From the NCBI GenBank assembly GCA_947311585.1, contig CAMZLQ010000021.1:1-41190 (forward strand): a stretch of DNA of 41,190 nt, in the 5' to 3' direction. Origin of the DNA: an uncultured Alcanivoracaceae bacterium (GTDB taxonomy: Bacteria; Pseudomonadota; Gammaproteobacteria; Xanthomonadales; Marinicellaceae). A model generated the notes under the pieces. The model was given only the letters and a program-made list of their open reading frames with translations, was not told the DNA's origin and searched no databases. A program made the translations under genes and the position numbers. Of this stretch, positions 1-9,520 are shown piece by piece; positions within the stretch are counted from its first letter, which is position 1; every line of letters starts with the position of its first letter.

Positions 1-442
1 AGTCAAGAATCTTATCTAAAATGACTGCTTTAACAGTAATTCAATTTATTAACCACAAAGAAAATCGAAATATTAATAACTTGAAAATCAAGATTTGCTA
101 AATGCACCACGGGTAATTGTTATTATTTTAGAGTTAATTTCTAGAATTGCTGTTAACTGTGGGGAATTGAAGTCTTGTTCAGGTAGACATTATATAGGTT
201 TTCGATTAGAATAAAATTCTAAAAGTTGGATTTGCTGTTTTGTTTACAATAGTTTACATTCAAGCAATCTCTTATGATTAGGAATATTGGTAGTCTTTTT
301 TATTCAATCGTACTACAAAAGCACATCGATACGAATTGAGTTAATATATTTAGATTGAAATTTAGCTTATTGTTTTCCTTCGGTTTTGCGCTATTCTTAA
401 TAAGTTTAACAGAACCAATTTGCCAACTAAACTTTAATACTT
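1..442. other. AT-rich non-coding stretch at window start
   Basis: No ORF in the track and no tRNA-like or terminator-like fold was seen here. The stretch is very AT-rich. It contains a short direct repeat GTTTACAATA/GTTTACATTC near 241-262. It presumably holds the promoter of the SpoIID-domain gene that begins at 443, but no convincing -35/-10 pair stands out. Confidence 0.5.
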
Positions 443-2277
443 ATGAAATTTTCTAATTTATTGGCTCTATTAGTCTTATTTTTTCTTTCTTTTGCTTTGC
501 CAGCGAAAGTCGATTTGTTGTCCGAAATAGCCAAACAGGTCAAGCATTAACTGCTCAGGTGGTCATCAAGCAAGTGCGTGAAGAGTCCTTGTCCAAAGAA
601 CAATGGCAAAGCATAAAACAAGGACGTGAGTTTAAGGCATTAGAAAAAATTGTGGATTCAAAACAAGTGCAAGCCGTTGATTGGAGGTATTCAGTAAGTT
701 CCAATGATTATATTCAGCTTCTTGATATAGAGAGAAATGGTTATAAGCCTGTTCATACTTATATTGAGGGGCAATCGACAAATCTGTTAACCGCAATTTA
801 TTTAGATGCCTTAAAAAAGTCACAACCACAAATAGCCTGCGAGCAAGCGACAATCTGTGGTTATGTTTATGATGAAGAAAGTTTAATGCCGTTGGAAAAT
901 GCAGTAATTGAATTGTCCAGTCTGAGTAATCGTTGGCAAGCTAGCAGTGATGCTTTGGGTCGGTTTTTAATCCACGCAGAAATAAAGGAAAATTCCACTC
1001 TTACCGTACAAGCTGGCAACCACCGAACAGCTATTTGGTCGCAATTACAAAAAGGTTCCGCTTTCAAATTGATTGTTGACTTGCCGCGAGGTCATGGTAT
1101 TGTGGAAAAATCCATGCATCATCCCTTAGCGGATGTCCTGACCAATTCAATTGATGAGAGTTGGCTTGATGCTAAAACTCATCAAACCCCAAGTCGTCAA
1201 GCAGATGAGGTGCAAGAACGACTCAGTGGTGCTGTTTATCTTGTGCCACCTGCAAATATTCGAGTCGGTTTTAATGCATCAGGTGGCACTTGTTGTGGCT
1301 CGAATTGTTCCACTTCTCAAGTATATAGCTTGGAAACCTATGTGCAAAATGGTTTAGATAATGAATGGATTTCATCGTGGCAAGCCGATAGCTTAAAAGC
1401 AGGCTCCATTCCGTATCGGTCTTATGGTGCTTGGCATGTTCTTAATAGTCCTTACTCGGGTTATGATATATGTGCAGGTCCTTGTTGTCAGGCATTTGGC
1501 AACACCAGTTATACGGCAACCAGAAAAGCTGCCAAAGCCACCAACGGTATCATGTTGGATAAAAACTCCCTTATAGCACGTTCAGAATATTCGGCGCAAA
1601 ACAATGCATGGGATGACCCCAATGATGGTTTAAATTGCAGCAATGCGGATTTATCCTGTGGTGATGGTTTTGTTGGCTCACCTGCAACGGGTTGGTCTTG
1701 TTTGTCCGATCCCTTATCAGCTGGGCATGGGTGTTTCGGTCATGGGCGAGGCATGTCACAATGGGGAACACAATTTCAGGCACAAAATGGTTTGTCTTTT
1801 GCCGATATTGTGGATTTTTATTACAACGCCAACAATAATCCCACTGGCAACCGCAGTCAATACGCTTCTTCTCCCATTCGCTTAGATAATTTGACTATCA
1901 ATACAAGCAGCGCACAAGCCAACGATGTGATTAACTTAGACTACCAAATATTTAATGCAGCTGATTCAAGTTGGGACTTTGGCACAATTTTATTGGGAGC
2001 AAGTATTATCAAAGGTGTGGAGATTTATTCAGATCCTGTAAATGATTTAGCCACAATTATTAACCAAAGTGGTACGCTTCATTTATTGCGAGACTTTCAA
2101 ATACCCAGCAGTTTAAGTACAGGAAATTACGATGTGCTTGTTGCGTTGTATTTAGATGTCAATAATGATAATGCCATCCAATCAGGTGATTGGCTACTGA
2201 TGAAAACCACTTTAGTCAATGGATTGACTATCCAAACAACCAGTGAATTAATCTTTACTAATGGTTTTGAAAATTAA
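443..2277 (+). CDS. Secreted SpoIID/LytB-domain protein with apparent frameshift in the signal peptide
   Basis: The ORF track starts this protein at a GTG (559), but the reading frame is open and protein-like upstream (ESRFVVRNSQTGQ) without a start codon. An ATG at 443 in the neighbouring frame encodes a good signal peptide (MKFSNLLALLVLFFLSFALPA), so the two halves probably form one gene. They are separated by a one-base frame change in the T-rich run near 478-496. The body has a SpoIID/LytB (amidase enhancer-like) domain: SLETYVQNGLDNEW, then AGSIPYRSYGAW, then GHGRGMSQWG. This fold binds or cleaves peptidoglycan in known members. An N-terminal carboxypeptidase-regulatory-like beta region (CGYVYDEESLMPLENA) precedes it. 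The C-terminus LIFTNGFEN matches the tail of the LamG-like protein at 26804-27508. Exported; exact role unknown. If the frameshift is real, export would be lost. Confidence 0.75.
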
Positions 2278-2286
2278 CTTGACTTG

Positions 2287-2835
2287 TCAGTTTTTCAATG
2301 ATGCCAGATAATTGATGGCATTTTCGTATTTTCCGCCTGCGTCTACACAGGTAATGTCATCTTTTTTTAAGATAAGTTGCTTAATATCACGATTTGACAT
2401 GGTTCCAAAGCTGTTTAATGCAATCCAATCTTTGTCTTCGTGTTTTATGGAGCCAATAAAGCATTCTTGGTCTTGTAAAATTTCTTCTGTGGATAAGGAA
2501 ACGTAGCCAAAAGATTCTTGTACAGAACTCAGAACAGTGTTTATGGATGTCAAATTAATTTTATAGGACTTAAATCGAGTTTTGTTGCGTTGAGATAAGT
2601 CTTTTAAAGACTGCCTGATATTTCCTTTAGCTCTTATGCGGGTTATGTCTTCAATATAAAATACCGATATACCTGCGTTTTCTCCCTTCTCTGTTAGGCA
2701 GTTGAGTAACATAAATTCAGAACTAAAATCTGCAATTATGCCAGTAATCGATTCGTCATCCAATCGATCTCGATAAACGTCTATAATTTCTTGAGACAGT
2801 TTGTATTCTCTGAACTTTTTGGTTAGTAGTGACAT
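2287..2835 (-). CDS. Uncharacterised 182-aa protein, third gene of peptidase operon
   Basis: I do not recognise the family. The protein has no signal peptide or membrane segment, so it is probably cytoplasmic. It seems to contain two similar beta-rich halves: SITGIIADFSSEFMLLNCL...FYIEDITRI near residues 29-66, and ECFIGSIKHEDKDWIALNSF...KKDDITCVDA near 124-164. Each has a strand pair followed by an (D/E)DIT turn, which suggests an internal duplication of a small barrel-like domain. It starts four bases after the stop of the M1-M28-PDZ gene, so it is very likely co-transcribed with it and with the M16 gene further upstream. Its gene stop faces the SpoIID gene. Function not predicted. Confidence 0.7.
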   Translation of the reverse strand: MSLLTKKFREYKLSQEIIDVYRDRLDDESITGIIADFSSEFMLLNCLTEKGENAGISVFYIEDITRIRAKGNIRQSLKDLSQRNKTRFKSYKINLTSINTVLSSVQESFGYVSLSTEEILQDQECFIGSIKHEDKDWIALNSFGTMSNRDIKQLILKKDDITCVDAGGKYENAINYLASLKN

Positions 2836-2839
2836 GGTT

Positions 2840-5800
2840 TTAGCGAGCTCCTAATGTTAACTTAAGGGTTTGTTCCTTTTTATCTCTTGTGATGGTAATT
2901 TCAACCGTATCGCCAGGCTTGTGGGCTTTGAGTTGGTTGGAGTAGTCTTTAAGGGTGGTGATTTTATTGCCATTCAAGGCGGTAATAACATCACCTGTTT
3001 TTAAACCCGCTTTTGCTGCAGGGGAATCATCCGCTATGCCCGCAATTTTGACCCCAACTCCAGAGTATGAAAAATCTGGCATGGAACCTGTCGAGGCTTT
3101 GCGTGTGCCTGTGTTTGATTTTGCTTTGCTTTTGTTGTCCTGATTAACTGCCCCTTTTCCAGTAAAAGGCATTGGCTCTTTTCGCATTGACAGGTATTGG
3201 ATTATTTCTTTGGCAACGCTGGCAACTTTGACCAGTCCTGCAAAATCAATTTTATCAGCGGTGTCTGCTGGCACGTGGTAATCGGATTTAATGCCTGCAT
3301 AAAATAATTGCACAGCAGGAACTCGTGCATTTATAAATGAGATTTGGTCGCTGGCATCCAACTCTTGCGTGACGATTTGCGAGGCGACACCCGTGGTAAA
3401 GTCGGTTCCCATAAAGATAAATTTCCACTCACGTGCTGTGTTGGCATTGAGAACCATTAATTTGTTGTCAAATAAACGCCCAACCGTATCGATAGTGAGG
3501 TTGGCAAAGAGTTTGCTGTGCTTGAGTTGTTCTTTGACGAAATGTTTTGAGCCAATTAAGCCCGCTTCTTCTCCTGTAAATGCCACAAAAATAATGGTGC
3601 GGGCAGGTTTTGCCGTTTTGCCGAGTGTGCGAGCAAGTTCTAACATCACCGCAACGCCACTGGCATTGTCATCTGCGCCGTTGTGAATTTTGCCTTGGTT
3701 GCCAATTTTATGATTTGGCCAACCCATGCCAAGGTGGTCGTAATGAGCTGATAGAACCACCGCTTCGGATAAATTGGGGTTTTCTCCAGGGATAATGCCG
3801 ATAACATTGCTGAGTTTAAGGTTTTTTCTGTCTCTAACGTCTTGTCTCCACGTTTGCAAATAACTGTTATTATCACCACCGCTTTTTAAACCGTATTGTT
3901 TAAATTTATCAGCAATGTAAATAGCAGCTTCATCTAATTCCGGACTGCCAAGTTCGCGTCCTTTTAATTTATCATCGGCTAAATAATTAACTGTTTGCAT
4001 GAGGTGTTTGGTTGAAAAAACTGGAGCCAATTGTGCCAGTGCTTGGCGTTTTTTTAGTTTCACTACCGCATTTTTATCAAAGGCATAAATTAACGGTGAA
4101 TCGGTGATTTGCCAAGTTCCTTTGGCGATATTGGATGGCTCATCACCTTCAAAAGCGAGGTAACTGTATTTGCCATAATGCGGCAATTTTCTCACCAAGC
4201 CATCAACAGCTTTATCATTTCCAATTGAAAGCAGTGTGATGGTTTGTTTTGCATTATTGGGGTTGGCAACGGCTATAAAAAAGCTGTTGTTCGCAGTCTT
4301 AAGGTTTTGTTTGCCATAATTGACATGAGTAGGATTTATGCTTGAGTTGTACTGTTTTAGGGCTTGATTGACCACAGTGGCAAATTTATTATCCAATCCT
4401 AAAATCATAATCGCGTGATTAATTGGCAAAGTTTTTATGTTTTCTTGTGCAATAATTTCAAATTTATCGGCTTTTTCTTTTGACCATTTATTGGCTAAAT
4501 CTTGATAAAGAGTGTAACGTTTATTGCTCTTTGCAGGCAAGATAATGGTGGTTTTATCCGCACCGTAAGCTTTGGTGAAAGCAGGAGGGGATTCGCGTGC
4601 ATCAAGGCGACGAAAGACATCAAAGTGCGGGTCGATTTGGACTTTCAAAACCGTGCCATCAACCGCAAGGCTGTAGCGCTGTGTTTTGTTATCCATTGAC
4701 ACGGTGTATTGCTTAGTGCCTTTGTCGGTAACAATGGCTAATGGCACATCGAGTGAAAAGACTGCCTCGTCTTGAATTTGATTTAAGGTGAAGTTTAAGG
4801 TGTTTTGACCCCGAAGTGTTTGTTTTTTGACCTCGGTGAGGGTTAAAGAGGGGGCTCCTGTGCGATTAATCCATTGGTCAAAATACCAACCCAACTTTTC
4901 ATCGGTTGTGCTTTCAAAGGCCTTGCGAATATCAGCAAAAGAAGCCCGTTTAAATTTATTGTCTTGATTGAATTGTTGGTAAGCTTTGATAAAGTTTTCA
5001 TCACCGACCTTTTGCCGCAACATGTGATTGACCATAAGGGTTTTTCCATAGCCGATGGCTTCGCTGGCGGCATCGTGCCGTGAGGTAAATTTATTAAGGG
5101 GAAAGTCATTTTTATTGTTCACAAAATTAGTAAATTTTTGCAGTGTTGCACGGCGGTATTCTTCGCCTTGGTGGCGTTGTTCTTTGATTAAGTGATCCGC
5201 CATGTAAGCGGTGAGTCCTTCGCACCAATTACCGTGTTCAAAATCCACATAGACCGAATTACCCCACCAATTGTGTAATAATTCGTGTGGATAAGACGAG
5301 TGCAGGATAAATGGAAAACGGATGATTTTTTCACCCAACAAGGTAAAGGAGGGCATGCCGTAGCCTGTTTCCCAAAAATTTTCCACCAAAGCAAACTTGG
5401 TGTAAGGGTAAGGTCCAATCAACTTGCGGTACATTTCCATGTATTGAGCAGTGGTCTCAAGGTACTTGTTGGCAAGTGCTTCATCAGGCGTGCGTAAAAA
5501 AGCCATCGCCTGCACCTTGCCCATGGCGTAATTGTATTGACTAAAGGCTGCTGCGATTAAGAAGATTTCTTCCTGTGGAGTGGGTGAATCCCAAGTATCG
5601 AGGTGGTGATTGCCAATCACTTTATCTTGCGTGCGTTTGCCAGTGGTGACAACGCGCCAGTCTTTGGGTAAAGAGGTGGTGAGGTTGAAGGTGACCATTT
5701 GTTCGCCAAAGGTCGGAACCCAATAAGTTGAACCTGCTAAATAAACGCCTTTTTCAAATATGATGCCAGCAGATTCGCTAAAACCTCGGGCATAATTTTG

Positions 5801-6193
5801 CGCACTTTGTTTAACAGGGGATTTAATAGTGCCCGAATATTTCACTGTGATTTTAAACGATTCAATGGTTCCCGGAGGTAATGTGATTTCATAAACATTG
5901 AGTTTAAGTGCGTTGTTTTTTGAAACATCGTCCTTATCCATACCAACATCTTGACTTGCAACATTGCTTTGAATTTTTTTTATGCGTTTATTCTTTTGAA
6001 TGACTAAATCCTGATGCAATCGAAATTGTAAAGTCTTGGTGGTTTTTCCAATAAGAAGCGTCATCTCATCTTCAACAGAAATAGCCGACTTGTCGGGTTC
6101 TATCGTTGCCGAGATTTCATGATGAATAGGTGTATTGGCAAAGATATTAAGGCTAAAAGTTAGACAGAATGCAAAGAGGTTAAATTTTTTCAT
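2840..6193 (-). CDS. Secreted M1 aminopeptidase - M28 peptidase - PDZ fusion protein
   Basis: A 1117-residue exported protein with three recognisable modules. After a signal peptide (KKFNLFAFCLTFSLNIFA) comes an M1 (gluzincin) aminopeptidase domain with zinc motif HELLH at residues 303-307 and the third ligand Glu325 in NWCEGL, exactly 18 residues on. The usual GxMEN exopeptidase motif reads GYGMPSF, so the Glu that recognises the free N-terminus appears to be replaced. A second metallopeptidase domain of family M28 follows, with His817 (SAHYDHLG), Asp841 (GADDNASG), Glu875/876 (TGEEAG), Asp902 and His973 (SDYHVPAD). A C-terminal PDZ domain (about 1044-1115, AAKAGLKTGDVI) ends the chain. All M28 zinc ligands are present. 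It lies four bases after the M16 gene and probably shares its transcript. Likely role: stepwise degradation of peptides in the periplasm or outside the cell. Domain calls are firm; substrate is unknown. Confidence 0.93.
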   Translation of the reverse strand: MKKFNLFAFCLTFSLNIFANTPIHHEISATIEPDKSAISVEDEMTLLIGKTTKTLQFRLHQDLVIQKNKRIKKIQSNVASQDVGMDKDDVSKNNALKLNVYEITLPPGTIESFKITVKYSGTIKSPVKQSAQNYARGFSESAGIIFEKGVYLAGSTYWVPTFGEQMVTFNLTTSLPKDWRVVTTGKRTQDKVIGNHHLDTWDSPTPQEEIFLIAAAFSQYNYAMGKVQAMAFLRTPDEALANKYLETTAQYMEMYRKLIGPYPYTKFALVENFWETGYGMPSFTLLGEKIIRFPFILHSSYPHELLHNWWGNSVYVDFEHGNWCEGLTAYMADHLIKEQRHQGEEYRRATLQKFTNFVNNKNDFPLNKFTSRHDAASEAIGYGKTLMVNHMLRQKVGDENFIKAYQQFNQDNKFKRASFADIRKAFESTTDEKLGWYFDQWINRTGAPSLTLTEVKKQTLRGQNTLNFTLNQIQDEAVFSLDVPLAIVTDKGTKQYTVSMDNKTQRYSLAVDGTVLKVQIDPHFDVFRRLDARESPPAFTKAYGADKTTIILPAKSNKRYTLYQDLANKWSKEKADKFEIIAQENIKTLPINHAIMILGLDNKFATVVNQALKQYNSSINPTHVNYGKQNLKTANNSFFIAVANPNNAKQTITLLSIGNDKAVDGLVRKLPHYGKYSYLAFEGDEPSNIAKGTWQITDSPLIYAFDKNAVVKLKKRQALAQLAPVFSTKHLMQTVNYLADDKLKGRELGSPELDEAAIYIADKFKQYGLKSGGDNNSYLQTWRQDVRDRKNLKLSNVIGIIPGENPNLSEAVVLSAHYDHLGMGWPNHKIGNQGKIHNGADDNASGVAVMLELARTLGKTAKPARTIIFVAFTGEEAGLIGSKHFVKEQLKHSKLFANLTIDTVGRLFDNKLMVLNANTAREWKFIFMGTDFTTGVASQIVTQELDASDQISFINARVPAVQLFYAGIKSDYHVPADTADKIDFAGLVKVASVAKEIIQYLSMRKEPMPFTGKGAVNQDNKSKAKSNTGTRKASTGSMPDFSYSGVGVKIAGIADDSPAAKAGLKTGDVITALNGNKITTLKDYSNQLKAHKPGDTVEITITRDKKEQTLKLTLGAR

Positions 6194-6197
6194 GATT

Positions 6198-8771
6198 TTA
6201 ATTTATAATAATTTGAATCGGGTTTTGGGGGTTTAGGTATTTTTTAGCCACGGCTTTAACATCGGCTAACGTGACATTTTTCAAAGCATCCAGTCTTTTT
6301 TTGTCTGCTTCAATACTGCCGTCAAAATACAAAGAATGGGCTAGGTAGTAAGCTTGGTTAATGCTGGATAATCGGCGAAACATCATGCGACCAAGGTATT
6401 TGTTTACAGTTTTTTCAAGCATGTCTTGATTAATCTTTTCGGCAAAATCAGCGGTGAATAATCCAGCAAATTGTTTGGTTAACATATCGATATTTTTAGG
6501 CTGGGTGGGTACCTCGATAAAGAAGAGGGCTTTATCAGCTTTGATGTCGATGCCCGAAGACATGCGGTAGGCGAGCCCTTGTTTTTCGCGAATATCAAAG
6601 GCAATCTCACTTTTGAGTATCAAAGAAAGCACCCTTAGGGCCGCTTCGTCTTCTTTATCAATGTCCTTGATGAAGCCGTAAAAAGTTTGGGCTTGTTCGC
6701 TGCCAATTTTTTCATTGATGTGGATGGCTTTGTTATTTTTAATAAAAGTTTGGGATTTTGCTAAACCTGTAAATGGCAATGGCTTGTCTTTTTTAAATCC
6801 TGCAAAGAAGGATTGAATCTGCGTTGCCGAGTTTTTGGACACAACGGAAATAATGGTATTTTTTGGCGTGAAATACTGCTCACCAAAGGCAATAAAATTT
6901 TCATAAGTTAACGCTTTGGTTGACGGGTCAGTGGCTTCATTTTTTTCAGCAAATAACAGCTTGTTATAATGCTTTTTATACAAGGCTTTGCTTTGATTCT
7001 TTTGGTGTTGTGCTTTTGTCGATTTGTTCTTTTTTAGTGCGGCTTCAAAGTCTTGCTTGCTGGGTTTGAAAGCCAACATTTCTTTGTTAAGAAAATCAAT
7101 CACCGCTTGCGAATCACTTGCCAGACCTTCAACACGAATATAGCCAAATAACGGACTTAAATAAATATCATCCATCGGAAAATAGGGGTTGTCATTGACT
7201 TTAAATTTTAAGCCATATTCGGCAATATACTTTTGCACTTCGGCTGATTTCATTTTTTTACCAAATAAATCGTGCCAAATTTTGGCGGTATCTTTGCCGT
7301 ATTTTTGTTCAAACTTGTCTTTGTTTTTGAATAAATAGTGAATGGCTAGCAATTCGCTTAATTCGTTTTGTTTAACGATGATTGTTGCTGCGTTTTCATC
7401 GCTTGGTAATAAAGTGACTTGTGTGTGTTTGCTTTGCGCCGTATTATTTTTTTTAGGCTTTTGGGCAGCTGGATAATCAACAATAATTAATGGTTCTTGA
7501 TTGAGTTTAAATTGATTTAAGTTTTTCCCAGCTTCAAAATACGCCTCGCCAGAAAACTGCTTGATGATGGCTCCAAGCCCGTGCTGGGCAATTAAATCGG
7601 CATTATAAATACCAAACATGTGGGGTTTTTCTATCTGTTTTAGAAAGTCTGTTTTGGTTTTTATCGCTTCTGACTTTATGTGTCCTGCTGGTAAAAATAA
7701 TTTTTGTTCCGTTAACAACTGTTGAAAGCGTTTGTTAATTGCGGTTAAATTTTTATCATCATCAAGACTAACATCGGCTTGAATGTAGTGCCCGACAGGG
7801 TAACTGTGCAAATCAAAACCAATGCTCTTAACTTCCTTATAGGTGCTTCTTAATTGGGCTTCTATGTCATCCTTGTTTTTATCCAAGGCATCACTCAATA
7901 ATGAATCAAAGGCATCAGATCCGTGGCTGTAGGGATAAAAATTGTGAATCGTTATGTCTTTATTGTTGTTGAAACTGTAGCGAATGTTTGCGGTGTTTGG
8001 TGCTGTGGTTGCTTCAAAGCCTGTTGCCCAATCTTTTATAGCAGGTCTGACTACGTTGTTGGGTTTGGCATGCCCGTAGATATCTTTTAATAGCGTTAAC
8101 ATTTCATCGCTATCAAAGTTGCCAATCACGCTGATTTCCATGTTGTTGGGCACGTAATTGTTTTTATAAAAAGACACAACATCTTGGTGCTTCATGTTTT
8201 TGATGGTTTCATATGTACCAAGTGTTGGCAGCGAAATGGCGTGACCTGCAAATAATTGTTGGCGAAGCATGCGCGCGGCTTTATCTTGAGGGTTGGCTAA
8301 AGTTTTGGCAATTTCTTCTAGCACGATGCCTTTTTCCTTATCAAACTTGTTTTTTGGTAGGGTTGAGTCAAATAACATTGCTGCTTGGATTTCCATGCCT
8401 TGTTTGATGTGCTCAAAAGGTGTTACCATCATAAAATTGGTGTAATATTCACCCGTGTTGGCGTTATTGTAACCGCCGATTTTATCCGTTAAGTCGTACA
8501 ATTCTTTTTGCGTCCATTGACTGCTGCCATTAAATAACAAATGCTCCAGCATGTGGCTCATGCCACTGGTGGCAAATGTTTCGTAAGCCGAACCAACTTT
8601 GACAACGGTGTTAATGCCAATCATTGGCAAGCCATGATTCTCAATCAATAAAACACCAATACCATTGTCCAGTTGATGCAATGAGACTCCTTTAGGTGGC
8701 GTGTTGATTTCCGCAGAAAGGACGGACAGGTTTGTTAGTATCAAAAACACTAAGATTATTTTTTTGTGCAT
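6198..8771 (-). CDS. Secreted M16 family zinc metallopeptidase
   Basis: An 857-residue protein of the pitrilysin/insulinase family. The signal peptide is MHKKIILVFLILTNLSVLSA. The inverted zinc motif HxxEH is HMLEH at residues 73-77, and the downstream Glu ligand falls in EKGIVLEEIAK near residue 153, at the usual distance. The length fits a protein with two tandem M16 halves. The second half (from about 430) has lost the motif, as is normal. LPMIGINTVVKVGSAYE and GSSQWTQKELYDLTDKIGG are typical family blocks. The start has a good ribosome site (TGGAG, eight bases upstream). It leads the operon with the M1-M28-PDZ and 182-aa genes. It probably cleaves oligopeptides in the periplasm. Confidence 0.93.
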   Translation of the reverse strand: MHKKIILVFLILTNLSVLSAEINTPPKGVSLHQLDNGIGVLLIENHGLPMIGINTVVKVGSAYETFATSGMSHMLEHLLFNGSSQWTQKELYDLTDKIGGYNNANTGEYYTNFMMVTPFEHIKQGMEIQAAMLFDSTLPKNKFDKEKGIVLEEIAKTLANPQDKAARMLRQQLFAGHAISLPTLGTYETIKNMKHQDVVSFYKNNYVPNNMEISVIGNFDSDEMLTLLKDIYGHAKPNNVVRPAIKDWATGFEATTAPNTANIRYSFNNNKDITIHNFYPYSHGSDAFDSLLSDALDKNKDDIEAQLRSTYKEVKSIGFDLHSYPVGHYIQADVSLDDDKNLTAINKRFQQLLTEQKLFLPAGHIKSEAIKTKTDFLKQIEKPHMFGIYNADLIAQHGLGAIIKQFSGEAYFEAGKNLNQFKLNQEPLIIVDYPAAQKPKKNNTAQSKHTQVTLLPSDENAATIIVKQNELSELLAIHYLFKNKDKFEQKYGKDTAKIWHDLFGKKMKSAEVQKYIAEYGLKFKVNDNPYFPMDDIYLSPLFGYIRVEGLASDSQAVIDFLNKEMLAFKPSKQDFEAALKKNKSTKAQHQKNQSKALYKKHYNKLLFAEKNEATDPSTKALTYENFIAFGEQYFTPKNTIISVVSKNSATQIQSFFAGFKKDKPLPFTGLAKSQTFIKNNKAIHINEKIGSEQAQTFYGFIKDIDKEDEAALRVLSLILKSEIAFDIREKQGLAYRMSSGIDIKADKALFFIEVPTQPKNIDMLTKQFAGLFTADFAEKINQDMLEKTVNKYLGRMMFRRLSSINQAYYLAHSLYFDGSIEADKKRLDALKNVTLADVKAVAKKYLNPQNPIQIIIN

Positions 8772-8807
8772 AGGTAAACTCCAGTTATCTTTTGCTATTT
8801 TACATGA

Positions 8808-9037
8808 AGAGACCTTTGCATAACTCGTGGCACGTGTTTAAAAGTTGCAAAAAACACCACTCTGCGTTAAAAAATTCGCAAAAATCCTTCTGGAAAGGAT
8901 TTTCACGTTAGCCCACGCATGTGGGTGAGTATCATGGATGATACGAATAAATAGCGGGCTATTTGACTCATTTTTTGCCTTGATTGGAGCTTTTCTCATT
9001 CTTTTTTCCATCATCCCAGAGTTATGCAAAGGTCTCT
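8808..9037. mobile_element. 230-bp MITE-like element with 19-bp perfect terminal inverted repeats
   Basis: The ends are AGAGACCTTTGCATAACTC (8808-8826) and its exact reverse complement (9019-9037). Between them are four consecutive perfect stems: AAAATCCTT/AAGGATTTT (8881-8903), CCCAC/GTGGG (8912-8925), GTATCAT/ATGATAC (8929-8944) and ATAGC/GCTAT (8951-8962). There is no transposase. The only ORF (8838-9029, minus) is read through these hairpins and part of one terminal repeat. The element sits between two minus-strand genes. The size and terminal repeats suggest a non-autonomous derivative of a DDE-type insertion sequence. No clear target duplication was found at the borders. Confidence 0.7.
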
Positions 9038-9070
9038 ATAAGAGGCTTTTTTATGCATGGAAATTTAAAT

Positions 9071-9520
9071 CTAAAATCGAGGGTTAATAGGGGATAATTC
9101 TTCGATGAGTTTGAGTGTGCTTTTGTTTACAGCTACTTTTTCATGGGTTTTATAATCTAACATTACAATCCTACCCGTACCAATAGAAGAAACGCACTTA
9201 TGAGTGTGGCTGTAAATGGCGTATTCCATTAGAAATCCATGAGAATGGTTTTCAATAACTCGTGCCCCGACTAAGATGACATCAGGGTAATTCAAAGGCA
9301 GGCGATAACGGCAACTGGTTTCTGCCAAGATTGGAGCTACTGAGTTCTTGTTGCTTTTATCCATAACCCCAATGCGTTCAAAATAAGCTAAACGTGCCGA
9401 TTCGAAATAACGAAAATACATGACATTATTGACATGGTTGAAGGCATCCATATCACCCCATTGAACTTTTAATTCTATATTGACGGGATAATTTTTAATA
9501 AATTTTTCGAGTTGTTTCAT
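9071..9520 (-). CDS. Acyl-CoA thioesterase, 4HBT (YbgC/FadM-like) family
   Basis: A 149-residue single hot-dog domain. The signature WGDMDAFNHVNNVMYFRYFE (residues 21-40) contains the catalytic Asp (Asp25 by family alignment) of the 4-hydroxybenzoyl-CoA thioesterase-like family. The length is typical. It would hydrolyse acyl-CoA thioesters in the cytoplasm; chain-length preference cannot be read. Its ATG overlaps the stop of the upstream M28 peptidase gene (ATGA), so the two are translationally coupled, although the functions have no obvious link. Confidence 0.9.
   Translation of the reverse strand: MKQLEKFIKNYPVNIELKVQWGDMDAFNHVNNVMYFRYFESARLAYFERIGVMDKSNKNSVAPILAETSCRYRLPLNYPDVILVGARVIENHSHGFLMEYAIYSHTHKCVSSIGTGRIVMLDYKTHEKVAVNKSTLKLIEELSPINPRF

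Noticed and set aside
3369-3686. ORFs antisense to the M1-M28-PDZ gene
   Set aside because: Shadow frames in a clearly coding minus-strand gene.
8838-9029. 63-aa minus-strand ORF
   Set aside because: It reads through the MITE-like element's hairpins and part of its terminal repeat. It is better explained as a by-product of the repeat.
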